A stretch of DNA of 64,000 bases from Denitromonas iodatirespirans (lineage in GTDB: Bacteria; Pseudomonadota; Gammaproteobacteria; Burkholderiales; Rhodocyclaceae): NCBI RefSeq assembly GCF_018524365.1, contig NZ_JAEKFT010000010.1, forward strand, positions 94,345 to 158,344, given 5' to 3'. This document shows positions 22,259 to 29,963 of the stretch, in pieces. Positions within the stretch are counted from its first letter, which is position 1. Each line of letters begins with the position of its first letter. The notes beneath the pieces were generated by a model that did not search any database, had not been told where the DNA came from, and saw nothing but the letters and a program-made list of their open reading frames with translations. The position numbers and the translations under genes are program-made.

Positions 22259-24967
22259 ATGGATCCACGCCTTCACGCCGATATCACCGCCCGCCTCGAC
22301 CGCGACTTCGCGTTCAAGGCCAAGGGCAAGTTCCTGCAGCAGGGCCGGTGCCCGAGCTGCGAGAAGAAGGAGATGTGGACCTGGTCGGAGTCCCCCTGGG
22401 TGCTCAAGTGCGGACGGGCCGACAAGTGCGGCGACGAGTTCCATGTCAAGGAGCTGTACCCGGACCTGTTCGACAAGTGGAGCGAGCGCCACCCGGTTAC
22501 CGAGGCCAACCCCAACGCCGCCGCCGACGCCTACCTGCGCGACGATCGCCGCTTTGACCTGGCGCGCATCCGGGGCTGGTACTCACAGGAGCACTACTGG
22601 GACCGCGAACTGGGCATCGGCAGCGCCGCGGTGCGCTTCGCGGTGGCCAATGGCTACTGGCAACGCCTCATCGACCAGCCGCACCGCTTTGGCAAGAAGA
22701 AGGCCTTCATCAAGCCGGGCACCACCTACGGACACACCTGGTGGGTGCCGCCCGGACTCAATCTGGTCGAAGCCAGCGAGGTGTGGATCGTTGAGGGCAT
22801 CTTCGACGCCATCGCGCTGCTGCACCACGGCATCACCGCTGTTACGGGCCTGAGCTGCAACAACGATTGCGCCGAAAGCCTCAAGGCGCTGGCCGAAGCC
22901 TGCACCGCCGCCGGCAAGCCGAGGCCCAAGATCGTGTGGGCGCTCGACGGCGACCGCGCCGGGCGCAGCTACACCGTGCGCTGGGTCAAGCAGACCATCG
23001 AGGCCGGCTGGGAGGCCACCGCCGCCCAGATCCCGGCCGAGGGCCGCCACCGGCTTGACTGGTCAGACCTGCACCAGCGCGGCCGCATCACCGAAGAGTC
23101 GCTGGAGGAATACCGCTACCACGGCGCCTTGCTGGTGGCCACTCGCCCCGGCGACAAGGCGGTGCTCATGTACAACCATGGCAGCGGCAGCACCTTCCCC
23201 TTCGAGTTCGCCGACAAACTGTTCTGGTTCAAGCTGGATCTGGAGAAGTACCACAAGGCGGCCGAGGCCATTGAAGAGGCCGACCCCAAGTTGTCCAAGA
23301 AGGATGTGCGCGAGCGCGCCCTGCTCGAGGCCCACGCGGTCACCGAGATCGCCAACTGCTACCCAGAGCCGCTGTACTTCCAGCGACACGAGATCACCGA
23401 CGAGAGCTGGTACTACGTGCGCGTGTCCTTCCCGTCGAGCAAGCCGACGGTAAAGAGCACCTTTACCGCTGCACAGATCTCCAGCGCCGCCGAGTTCAAG
23501 AAGCGCCTGCTGGCCATGGCCAACGGCGCCTACTTCACAGGCACCACGGGCATGATCGACGCCCACATGAAGCGCCTGACCGAGAAGATCCCCGAGGTCG
23601 AAACCTGCGACTTCATCGGCTACGTGAAGGGCGACCGCCTGCGCGAGGGCTGCTACGTGTTCGGCAACCTGGCCGTGCAGGGCGGCCGGGTGCATGAGCT
23701 CAACGACGAGGACTACTTCGAGCTGCCCAAGCGGGCCATCAAGAGCCTCAACCAGTCGGTCGACCTCCACATCAACCCCGACGATTCCGAATTCACCACC
23801 GAATGGATCGGCCACCTGTGGCATGCCTTCGGGGCCAAGGGCATCGTGGCGCTGGCCTTCTGGTTCGGCTCGCTGTTTGCCGAGCAGCTGCGCAGCATCG
23901 ACAAGAGCTGGCCCTTCCTCGAGATCGTGGGCGACCCCGGCACCGGCAAAACCACGCTGATCGAGTTCCTCTGGAAGCTGGTCGGCCGCAACGACTACGA
24001 GGGATTCGACCCGAGCAAATCCACCCTCGCCGCCCGGGCCCGAAACTTTGCCCAGGTGTCTGGCCTGCCGGTGGTGCTGATCGAGTCCGACCGCGACAGC
24101 GACGCCGCCAAGAAAGGCCAGTTCGACTGGGACGAGCTCAAGACCGCCTACAACGGCCGCAGCGTGCGCGCCCGCGGCGTCAAGGACGGCGGCAACGCCA
24201 CCTACGAGCCGCCCTTCCGCGGCACGGTGGTCATCGCCCAGAACGCGCCGGTAGCCGCCTCCGAGGCCATCCTGAGCCGGATCGTGCATCTGCGCTTCGT
24301 CACTGGCGAGCAAACGCCCCGCTCGGCCGTGGCCGCCCGCGCCCTCGAATGCACCAGCGTTGAGCAGGTCAGCGGCTTCGTGCTGCGCGCCACCAAGGCC
24401 GAGGCCCGGGTGCTCGAGCGCTACAGCCAGATCAACGACACCTTCAAGGCCGTGCTCTCCGAGAAGGACGGCATCCGTTCCCAGCGGATCATCAAGAACC
24501 ACGCCCAGATCGCCACCGTGGTGGAGCTGCTGCGCGAGGCCATTGAATACCGCACCGAAACCGCAAGCCTCGATCGCATGATCGAGACCGCCCACGACGC
24601 CATCATCGACATGGCCCGGGCCCGGCAGGAAGCCATCAACGAAGACCACGAGATCGTCCAGGCCTTCTGGGATGCCTTCGAGCTGCTCGAAGACGACGAC
24701 ACCAGCAACGACCAGGGCGTGGTGAACCACGCCCGCAAGGTCGGCCAGATCGCCATCAACCTGCCCCACTTCGCCCAGGTGTGCGCCGACCGCCGCATCC
24801 CCTGTCCCGAAATCGGCGAGCTCAAGCGCCACCTGCGCACCAGCCGCCGCCACAAGTTCGAGCGCCTGGCCACGGTCAATTCCGAGATCCACGCGCGCCA
24901 CAACGCCAACAGCGCCAGCAACGTGCGCAAGCCATCCAGCGTGAAGTGCTGGGTGTTCAAGGTGTAA
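22259..24967 (+). CDS. Phage DNA primase-helicase (zinc ribbon, TOPRIM, P-loop ATPase)
   Basis: 902 residues. A zinc ribbon near residues 30-65 (CPSCEKKEMW ... CGRADKCGDEFH) is followed by a TOPRIM domain at about 170-260, with VEGIFDAIALL and WALDGDRAG supplying the metal-binding acids. A helicase-like ATPase has Walker A GDPGTGKTTLIEF near residue 560 and a Walker B-like VVLIESDRD. It should make primers and unwind DNA at the phage origin. P2 uses the nicking enzyme gpA instead, so replication here probably follows another mode. The 95-base gap upstream shows no gene. Confidence 0.9.
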   Translation: MDPRLHADITARLDRDFAFKAKGKFLQQGRCPSCEKKEMWTWSESPWVLKCGRADKCGDEFHVKELYPDLFDKWSERHPVTEANPNAAADAYLRDDRRFDLARIRGWYSQEHYWDRELGIGSAAVRFAVANGYWQRLIDQPHRFGKKKAFIKPGTTYGHTWWVPPGLNLVEASEVWIVEGIFDAIALLHHGITAVTGLSCNNDCAESLKALAEACTAAGKPRPKIVWALDGDRAGRSYTVRWVKQTIEAGWEATAAQIPAEGRHRLDWSDLHQRGRITEESLEEYRYHGALLVATRPGDKAVLMYNHGSGSTFPFEFADKLFWFKLDLEKYHKAAEAIEEADPKLSKKDVRERALLEAHAVTEIANCYPEPLYFQRHEITDESWYYVRVSFPSSKPTVKSTFTAAQISSAAEFKKRLLAMANGAYFTGTTGMIDAHMKRLTEKIPEVETCDFIGYVKGDRLREGCYVFGNLAVQGGRVHELNDEDYFELPKRAIKSLNQSVDLHINPDDSEFTTEWIGHLWHAFGAKGIVALAFWFGSLFAEQLRSIDKSWPFLEIVGDPGTGKTTLIEFLWKLVGRNDYEGFDPSKSTLAARARNFAQVSGLPVVLIESDRDSDAAKKGQFDWDELKTAYNGRSVRARGVKDGGNATYEPPFRGTVVIAQNAPVAASEAILSRIVHLRFVTGEQTPRSAVAARALECTSVEQVSGFVLRATKAEARVLERYSQINDTFKAVLSEKDGIRSQRIIKNHAQIATVVELLREAIEYRTETASLDRMIETAHDAIIDMARARQEAINEDHEIVQAFWDAFELLEDDDTSNDQGVVNHARKVGQIAINLPHFAQVCADRRIPCPEIGELKRHLRTSRRHKFERLATVNSEIHARHNANSASNVRKPSSVKCWVFKV

Positions 24968-24972
24968 CGGCC

Positions 24973-25182
24973 ATGACTACCCCCATCACCGACACCGACC
25001 TGCGCTGGGCCTACGACTGCACCGGCTGGGCCGCACGGGGCATCAGCTTCGAGACCGCCACCGCATCCCCCGATCTGGCCGCCGGCCTGCGCCTGCGCGC
25101 CACCGTCCGCCTCCGCCGCATTGCCCGCCTCAAGGCGAGCAACACCGGCGCCGGCATCGAACGCAGCACCAGAAACGACTGA
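24973..25182 (+). CDS. Small early phage protein, unknown
   Basis: 69 residues from ATG 24973, 6 bases after the primase stop. It has an Ala-rich helical middle and a basic C-terminus (RLRATVRLRRIARLKAS). No family is recognised. Spacing and strand place it in the primase operon. Confidence 0.6.
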   Translation: MTTPITDTDLRWAYDCTGWAARGISFETATASPDLAAGLRLRATVRLRRIARLKASNTGAGIERSTRND

Positions 25183-25196
25183 ACAGGAGCCCCACC

Positions 25197-25697
25197 ATGC
25201 GCCAGCACGTCAGCACCACCGAAATCAACCCGCACACCGCCCGCCTGATCGCCGCTGCCCAGTCCGTGCAGCTGCTGCTCGACAACGGCGACATGTTCTC
25301 CGGCGACGAGGCCGGCACCGATCGCGCCGTGAAGGCGCTCGACGAACTGCAAGCCGCCAGCACACTGGCCGACCAGTACCAGAGCGCGGCCCTGCTCAGC
25401 CCCTTCGAGCGCTACCGAAACGAGATCCTCGGCTGCCACAGCACCGCATACCGGCTGCAGGCCCTGGTGCTTCACCTGTGGAACAACGATGACTGGCCGG
25501 TGAAGCTGGCCAACCTCATGGCCAGCGCCGACGAGCGCTACGAGCGCATTGCCATCGAGCTCATCGCCAGCTACGGCCACAACGGAGAGAACGACCCGCA
25601 CTTCATGGCACTCGGCCGCCTGCTCGCAGAGGAGCGGATGGCCGAGCTTGCCGAAACCACCGAGCAAGTCTTCGGCCGGCTCGGCGAGCAGGGCTGA
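25197..25697 (+). CDS. Early phage protein of unknown function
   Basis: 166 residues with an AGGAG ribosome site before ATG 25197. It seems all-helical (HTARLIAAAQSVQLLLDNGD; MASADERYERIAIELIASYG), is acidic, and has no membrane segment or recognised motif. It may be a small replication or host-takeover factor; nothing decides this. Confidence 0.7.
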   Translation: MRQHVSTTEINPHTARLIAAAQSVQLLLDNGDMFSGDEAGTDRAVKALDELQAASTLADQYQSAALLSPFERYRNEILGCHSTAYRLQALVLHLWNNDDWPVKLANLMASADERYERIAIELIASYGHNGENDPHFMALGRLLAEERMAELAETTEQVFGRLGEQG

Positions 25698-25700
25698 GCC

Positions 25701-25841
25701 ATGCGCGCCGCCATCACCATTGCCGCCCTGCTGCTGGCCTACGGAATCGTCGGCCGGATCGACGCCGACGTGGCCGAGGCCGAAGCCGCCAACTACGCCA
25801 CCCTGCCCGCCCCCGTGGAGATCGCCCATGCACCCCGATGA
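25701..25841 (+). CDS. Very small membrane protein
   Basis: 46 residues. One hydrophobic helix (AAITIAALLLAYGIVG) is followed by an acidic, Ala-rich tail. It starts 3 bases after the previous stop and overlaps the next small gene by 14 bases. It is too short for a family call. Confidence 0.5.
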   Translation: MRAAITIAALLLAYGIVGRIDADVAEAEAANYATLPAPVEIAHAPR

Positions 25842-25980
25842 CCCCAACACCGTACTGGACGACGGTCGCTGCCCAGACGACGAACCCATGCACCTGCTGG
25901 CCTTTCTGGGCATGTGCGCGGCAGTGGCCGCCCCGGTGCTGTCTGCCGCCGCGCTGCTGCTGATCGCAGTCACGCACTGA
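25828..25980 (+). CDS. Very small membrane protein
   Basis: 50 residues. The N-terminal half is acidic (MHPDDPNTVLDDGRCPDDEP) and the C-terminal half is a single hydrophobic helix (FLGMCAAVAAPVLSAAALLLIAV). It overlaps the preceding small gene. A pair of overlapping one-helix proteins in an early operon could be a host-membrane-targeting pair, but there is no direct evidence. Confidence 0.5.
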   Translation: MHPDDPNTVLDDGRCPDDEPMHLLAFLGMCAAVAAPVLSAAALLLIAVTH

Positions 25981-26002
25981 TATCGCACAGGAGACCATCG
26001 CG

Positions 26003-26458
26003 ATGCTCGACCTCAACGAAGTACGACAGGAGTTTGCCCAGCACCTGGCCCAGGCCCCCACCGCCCGCTGGCGCATGGACTCGGCGCTGGCCCATGTGGC
26101 CACCATGGCCTATGCCGCCGGCGCAGCAGACGCCACCGGCGCAGACGCCCGGCCGCACGCCGTGTGCATCGACCACACCACCAGCACGCTCACCATCACC
26201 AGCAACCTCGCCAACTGGCAGCGCGACACGCTCAACCGCTTCGCCGCCGAGGTGTACCACGGCTTCATCCAGCACGCCCGCCACCGCGACGCGCTGTACG
26301 AAATCACCCGGCAGCTCATCCGCCTGGCCGACCAGGACCCCGCCAACACCATCGGCAACGTGCTCCACCACTGCATCGACCGCAACACCCTGAACCGCGT
26401 CATCAGCGAGATCGAAGCGGACACGGGCCGCACCCAGGCCCGGCTCGCTGCCGCCTGA
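26003..26458 (+). CDS. Early phage protein of unknown function
   Basis: 151 residues with an AGGAGA site before ATG 26003. It has a helical N-terminus (LNEVRQEFAQHLAQAPTARWRMDSALAHVATMAYAAG), a short beta segment (VCIDHTTSTLTITSNL) and a long helical C-terminus. No motif is recognised. Confidence 0.7.
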   Translation: MLDLNEVRQEFAQHLAQAPTARWRMDSALAHVATMAYAAGAADATGADARPHAVCIDHTTSTLTITSNLANWQRDTLNRFAAEVYHGFIQHARHRDALYEITRQLIRLADQDPANTIGNVLHHCIDRNTLNRVISEIEADTGRTQARLAAA

Positions 26459-26494
26459 CCACCTACCCCACCGCACACGAGAAAGGAGAAACCC

Positions 26495-26713
26495 ATGTGC
26501 CAAGCCACCGAAAACCCCCGCACCGTCCGCGCCCGCCTCAAGCTCAACCAGACCGAGTTCTGGCGCCGAGTCGGCGTCACCCAATCCGCCGGCAGCCGCT
26601 ACGAATCCGGCCGCCCGCTCCCCAAGCCGCTGGCCACCCTTCTGACCATCGCCTACGGCACCGACAAGCAGTCCCGCACCGCCGTCGGCCAGCTGCGCGG
26701 AGGTTCCCAATGA
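26495..26713 (+). CDS. Small XRE-type HTH regulator
   Basis: 72 residues with AAAGGAG before ATG 26495. TVRARLKLNQTEFWRRVGVTQSAGSRYESGRPLPKPLATLLTIAYG is a single HTH_XRE domain. Such proteins control phage early genes or act as antirepressors. The stop overlaps the next start (ATGA). Confidence 0.82.
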   Translation: MCQATENPRTVRARLKLNQTEFWRRVGVTQSAGSRYESGRPLPKPLATLLTIAYGTDKQSRTAVGQLRGGSQ

Positions 26714-27150
26714 CCAACCCATCGAGTTACAAGTCAAGCCCGACCGGAGGGCGCATCGCCCGCCTTCTGGAGACCGGATTCTCCGGATCGGCCGCCGAGA
26801 TCGCTGAGCGCGTCCATTGCGTGACGATAGTCGCGCGGCTATACCTATCCGGCATGATCGAAGACGGCGCCGCCCACGTCTGTGCATGGCGCCGAAACGT
26901 GCGCGGCCCATACATCGCTGTCTATATGGCAGGCAAAGGAAAAACCCCGCCCGCGCCCGCCAAACTGACAAACAGCGAGAAGGCCAAGCGCTACAAGCGC
27001 CGCCTGTGCGAGCACCTCGGCCCGACCGTGGCCAGGGCCGTGCTCAACGGAATGAAGTCAGAAAACCGCGCCTCCGCGATCATTATTGGCGGCGTGACGG
27101 TCTGGCGCCGTGGCGTTGGCGTTGATCGTAGTGTGGAGGTGGAGGCATGA
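26710..27150 (+). CDS. Phage protein, possible DNA-binding, unknown function
   Basis: 146 residues from ATG 26710. The N-terminus (IARLLETGFSGSAAEIAERVHCVTIVARLYLSGMI) resembles a winged or homeodomain-like helix set. The middle is basic (NSEKAKRYKRRLCEHLG) and the end repeats Val/Arg. No family is assigned. It overlaps both neighbours, so translation is coupled through the nucleotide cluster that follows. Confidence 0.65.
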   Translation: MTNPSSYKSSPTGGRIARLLETGFSGSAAEIAERVHCVTIVARLYLSGMIEDGAAHVCAWRRNVRGPYIAVYMAGKGKTPPAPAKLTNSEKAKRYKRRLCEHLGPTVARAVLNGMKSENRASAIIIGGVTVWRRGVGVDRSVEVEA

Positions 27151-27638
27151 CCACCAAAACCAACATCCTCGACCGCCTGAGCCGCCTGAACCTGTTCATC
27201 GGCGCCGCCATGACGGCCGTGACAGCGGACGACTACGCCGCCGCCGACGCCCTCATCAACGACGCCCGGCGAGACATCGCGGCCATCGACGATCTCATCA
27301 CGTCGAACACCCTCGGCGTCCCTCAATTCGACCTTGTCGCCCACCTGCATCGACAGAAAGCCTTCTCGCTCGAAGCCTTCGGCCCAGGAATTCGCACCCA
27401 GGGCGTGTGTGACCACATCCGCAAGGAACTGTTGGAGATCGAAGCCAACCCGGAAGACATCATGGAATGGATCGACGTCGTCCTGCTGGCCCTTGATGGC
27501 GCCTGGCGCTGCGGAATCCGCCCGGAATGGATCGCCTACTGCCTCGACGACAAGCAGACCATCAACGAAAGCCGAACCTGGCCCGACTGGCGCACCGCCG
27601 ATCCGGGTAAGGCCATCGAGCACGTGCGGGGGGCCTGA
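27147..27638 (+). CDS. dATP/dGTP pyrophosphohydrolase domain protein (DUF550, MazG-like)
   Basis: 163 residues. The domain at about 70-160 has FDLVAHLHRQKAFSLEAFGPGIRTQGVCDHIRKELLEIEANP and EWIDVVLLALDGAWR, with the E..E...ExxD metal motif, then KQTINESRTWPDWRTADPGKAIEHVR. This family converts dATP/dGTP to monophosphates. Its MazZ members feed diaminopurine synthesis in Z-genome phages. No purZ gene is in the window, so its use here may be pool control. Confidence 0.9.
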   Translation: MTTKTNILDRLSRLNLFIGAAMTAVTADDYAAADALINDARRDIAAIDDLITSNTLGVPQFDLVAHLHRQKAFSLEAFGPGIRTQGVCDHIRKELLEIEANPEDIMEWIDVVLLALDGAWRCGIRPEWIAYCLDDKQTINESRTWPDWRTADPGKAIEHVRGA

Positions 27639-27640
27639 AC

Positions 27641-28342
27641 ATGAAAACCATCTACCTCTCCGGCCCAATGTCCGGCCACCCGGACCACAACCATCCCGCT
27701 TTCCATGCTGAAGCCGACCGCCTGCGCGCCCACGGCTACCAAGTCATCAACCCGGCCGAGATCAACGTGGAAGGCGGAGCGTGGCATGACTGCCTGCGTG
27801 CCGACATCCGCGCGCTGATGGACTGCGACACCATCGCCCTGCTGCCCGGCTGGGAAGCCAGCCAGGGCGCGCACCTGGAGCTGCACATTGCCCACCGGGT
27901 GGGCATGCGGGTGGTGATGGCGGCCGATGTCAAGAAAGGCCTCGACTGGTGTTGCGAGAACGGATGCGGACCGTGCACGCCGAAGCTCGCCGACTTCGAG
28001 TACTACCGCTCGGAAGACATGTCCGGTCGGGTTCTTTCCAGCCTCACCCAGAAGGTCTGGGTAAGCAAGTGCTGCGGCGCCGATCTGGCGCTGTGGGACG
28101 AACAGCAGAAAGCGTTCCTCGACGATTCACACCCGGTCAATCCGCCAAGGAATGAGCCGCCAGAGATAGGCGACGCCTGCCTGTGGATCGAAAACAACGA
28201 AGCCATCTGGAACACCGCGTGCGGCGAGGCGTGGAGCTTTGTCGACGGCGGACCTGCCGACAACAACGTCAAGTTCTGCCACGGATGCGGCAAGCCAGTG
28301 CTGGCCGTGCCGTGCATGGCCAACGAGGAGGCCTCAGCATGA
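27641..28342 (+). CDS. DUF4406 deoxyribosyltransferase-like protein fused to a Cys-rich C-terminus
   Basis: 233 residues. Residues 1-95 match DUF4406 (IYLSGPMSGHPDHNHPAFHAEADRLRAHGY ... NPAE ... DTIALLPGWEASQGAHLELHIAHRVGM), a nucleoside 2-deoxyribosyltransferase-like fold. Residues about 100-230 carry several CxxC pairs (WCCENGCGPC, SKCCGADL, FCHGCGKP), likely one or two zinc ribbons. The gene follows the pyrophosphohydrolase by 2 bases, so base or nucleoside exchange is a reasonable guess. Confidence 0.82.
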   Translation: MKTIYLSGPMSGHPDHNHPAFHAEADRLRAHGYQVINPAEINVEGGAWHDCLRADIRALMDCDTIALLPGWEASQGAHLELHIAHRVGMRVVMAADVKKGLDWCCENGCGPCTPKLADFEYYRSEDMSGRVLSSLTQKVWVSKCCGADLALWDEQQKAFLDDSHPVNPPRNEPPEIGDACLWIENNEAIWNTACGEAWSFVDGGPADNNVKFCHGCGKPVLAVPCMANEEASA

Positions 28343-28923
28343 AAGAGCGCCCCATCCTCATGAGCGCACAGATGGTGCGCGCGATCCTAGACGGAACGAA
28401 GACGCAGACACGTCGTGCCTTGAAGGATCAACCCGTCGAGCTTCCCGACTACAACCGTGGCAGCCTTTCGATAAACATCGGCGGCGGCCGATACACGGCA
28501 TGGAGCGACCGATTCCCGCCAGTTCCATGCCCCTACGGCAAACCAGGCGCCCGGCTGTGGGTACGCGAGACGTTCTTCGACACGGCCCCCTTCGAAACCG
28601 CACCTATTTTCGCAGGCAGGTCGTCACGGTATGCCTACCGAGCAGACGACGAATTCATCGGGTGTCACCGGTGGAAGCCGTCCATTCACATGCCACGCGC
28701 GGCCTGCCGAATCCTGCTGGAGATCACCGCGGTCCGCGTCGAGCGGCTGAAGGACATCACGGTCAGCGATGCGATGGCCGAGGGATACGACGGCAGTATC
28801 GATGATCCGCTCGATCCGTCGATCCAGTGGTATTCGGCGCTGTGGGAGCAGATCAACGGCCCCTGCAGCTGGGACGCCAACCCGTGGGTGTGGGTGATCG
28901 AGTTCAGGAGGGTGCAGCCATGA
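28339..28923 (+). CDS. ASCH-fold-like phage protein
   Basis: 194 residues from ATG 28339, overlapping the previous stop. It opens ERPILMSAQMVRAILDGTKTQTRR, the usual start of phage ASCH/'morphogenetic' proteins, and contains PGARLWVRETFF, HMPRAACRILLEITAVRVERLKDI and the terminal NPWVWVIEFRRV strand. ASCH domains bind RNA or modified bases. Next to two nucleotide-handling genes it may recognise an altered base or RNA; this is inference. Confidence 0.8.
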   Translation: MKERPILMSAQMVRAILDGTKTQTRRALKDQPVELPDYNRGSLSINIGGGRYTAWSDRFPPVPCPYGKPGARLWVRETFFDTAPFETAPIFAGRSSRYAYRADDEFIGCHRWKPSIHMPRAACRILLEITAVRVERLKDITVSDAMAEGYDGSIDDPLDPSIQWYSALWEQINGPCSWDANPWVWVIEFRRVQP

Positions 28924-29144
28924 TCGCCCCGACCGAAGCCGATCAGGCGGCAGAAATGATGCTGGCCACCTACTGCCGCGCCTGCGGCGTGACATCACCC
29001 GACGACGTGCGCAAGGCCGGCGAAATGATGATCAGCAAGGCCGCGCGCGCGATCGAGAAATACAACGGCGCGCACGTGGCCGTGGCAGTCCTGAAGCGCA
29101 CCACCCTGAATCTGATGCCGGTAGAAGGAGGCGCAGCATCATGA
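28920..29144 (+). CDS. Small phage protein, unknown
   Basis: 74 residues, helical (EADQAAEMMLATYCRACGV; AGEMMISKAARAIEKYNG). It overlaps genes on both sides. No family is recognised. Confidence 0.6.
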   Translation: MIAPTEADQAAEMMLATYCRACGVTSPDDVRKAGEMMISKAARAIEKYNGAHVAVAVLKRTTLNLMPVEGGAAS

Positions 29145-29575
29145 CCCGACGCAAACGCAAGCCGCGGCCGTGCGCCGCACCCACCATGGTGCTGATCCAG
29201 ATCACCCACCTCGAGCTGCATGAGCGCCTGAGCGTGCAGGCCTTCGTGGGCGGCTGGGCGAACACCGAGCACTTCGACAACCTGGCCGACTGCCACGACC
29301 TGCTCAACCTGGCCGCCGCCGACAAGCGCGACCAGGCCACGCTGGCCGTGTGCGACATCTCCGGCATCGCCCTGTTCAACATCAAGGATCGCTACGCCGA
29401 GACCGGCCGCTTCGGCGTCACCGGCGAGGAACACAAGGCGCTCGAGCTGCTGGCCGACACCAGCAAAGACTTCTGGTCGCGGCAGGCGGGCACGTTCTTC
29501 CACCAGACCTATCTGGCACTCAAGCGGCTCCGCGCGCTGCAGAAGGAGCGGCGGGCACAGGAGATGGCGGCATGA
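29141..29575 (+). CDS. Phage protein of unknown function
   Basis: 144 residues with a basic N-terminus (TRRKRKPRPC), then LELHERLSVQAFVGGWANTEHFDNLADCHDLLNLAAADKRD and a helical C-terminus with WSRQAGTFFHQTYLALKRLRAL. Similar proteins occur near phage integrase genes, but no function is known to me. Confidence 0.68.
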   Translation: MTRRKRKPRPCAAPTMVLIQITHLELHERLSVQAFVGGWANTEHFDNLADCHDLLNLAAADKRDQATLAVCDISGIALFNIKDRYAETGRFGVTGEEHKALELLADTSKDFWSRQAGTFFHQTYLALKRLRALQKERRAQEMAA

Positions 29576-29784
29576 GCGCGCACAAGAACCACCGCCGCCC
29601 AAGCCCTCCGCCGTGCGCCCGGTTTGCCGTGGTCCTACACCCAGGCACCTTGTTCGAGACCGTGGACGTCTATGCGCTCACGCTCAAGGACGCGCTCGCA
29701 TGGGCCGCAGACACGCGGGAGCCGGGGGTCGAAGTCGATGTGATGCGGGTCACGTCGAACGGCTCGCTGACGACAGAGATCTGA
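29572..29784 (+). CDS. Small phage protein, unknown
   Basis: 70 residues. It opens with a basic, His/Pro-rich stretch, then a beta-alpha-beta-like part (ARFAVVLHPGTLFETVDVYALTLKDALAWAADT). Start and stop fit the chain of overlapping early genes. Confidence 0.58.
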   Translation: MSAHKNHRRPSPPPCARFAVVLHPGTLFETVDVYALTLKDALAWAADTREPGVEVDVMRVTSNGSLTTEI

Positions 29785-29789
29785 CTACG

Positions 29790-29963
29790 ATGAACGATCA
29801 CGACCGCCGCGCCGCCCGCTCCGACCTCATCCGCTGGCTTGCCGAGCAGCTGGTGGACGACGCGCTTGCAGAGCGGCGGCTGGATACACAGAATCAAGCA
29901 CATGACAAACGCAGCCATCTACGCCCGGTTCTCAACCGACCGGCAGAACGATCGATCCCTTGA
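29790..29963 (+). CDS. Small protein overlapping the recombinase start (possible excisionase-like factor)
   Basis: 57 residues, charged: MNDHDRRAARSDLIRWLAEQLVDDALAERRL is a long amphipathic helix. It overlaps the recombinase start by 62 bases in another frame. Its position before the recombinase suggests a directionality or coupling role. The sequence alone does not show a DNA-binding fold. Confidence 0.45.
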   Translation: MNDHDRRAARSDLIRWLAEQLVDDALAERRLDTQNQAHDKRSHLRPVLNRPAERSIP

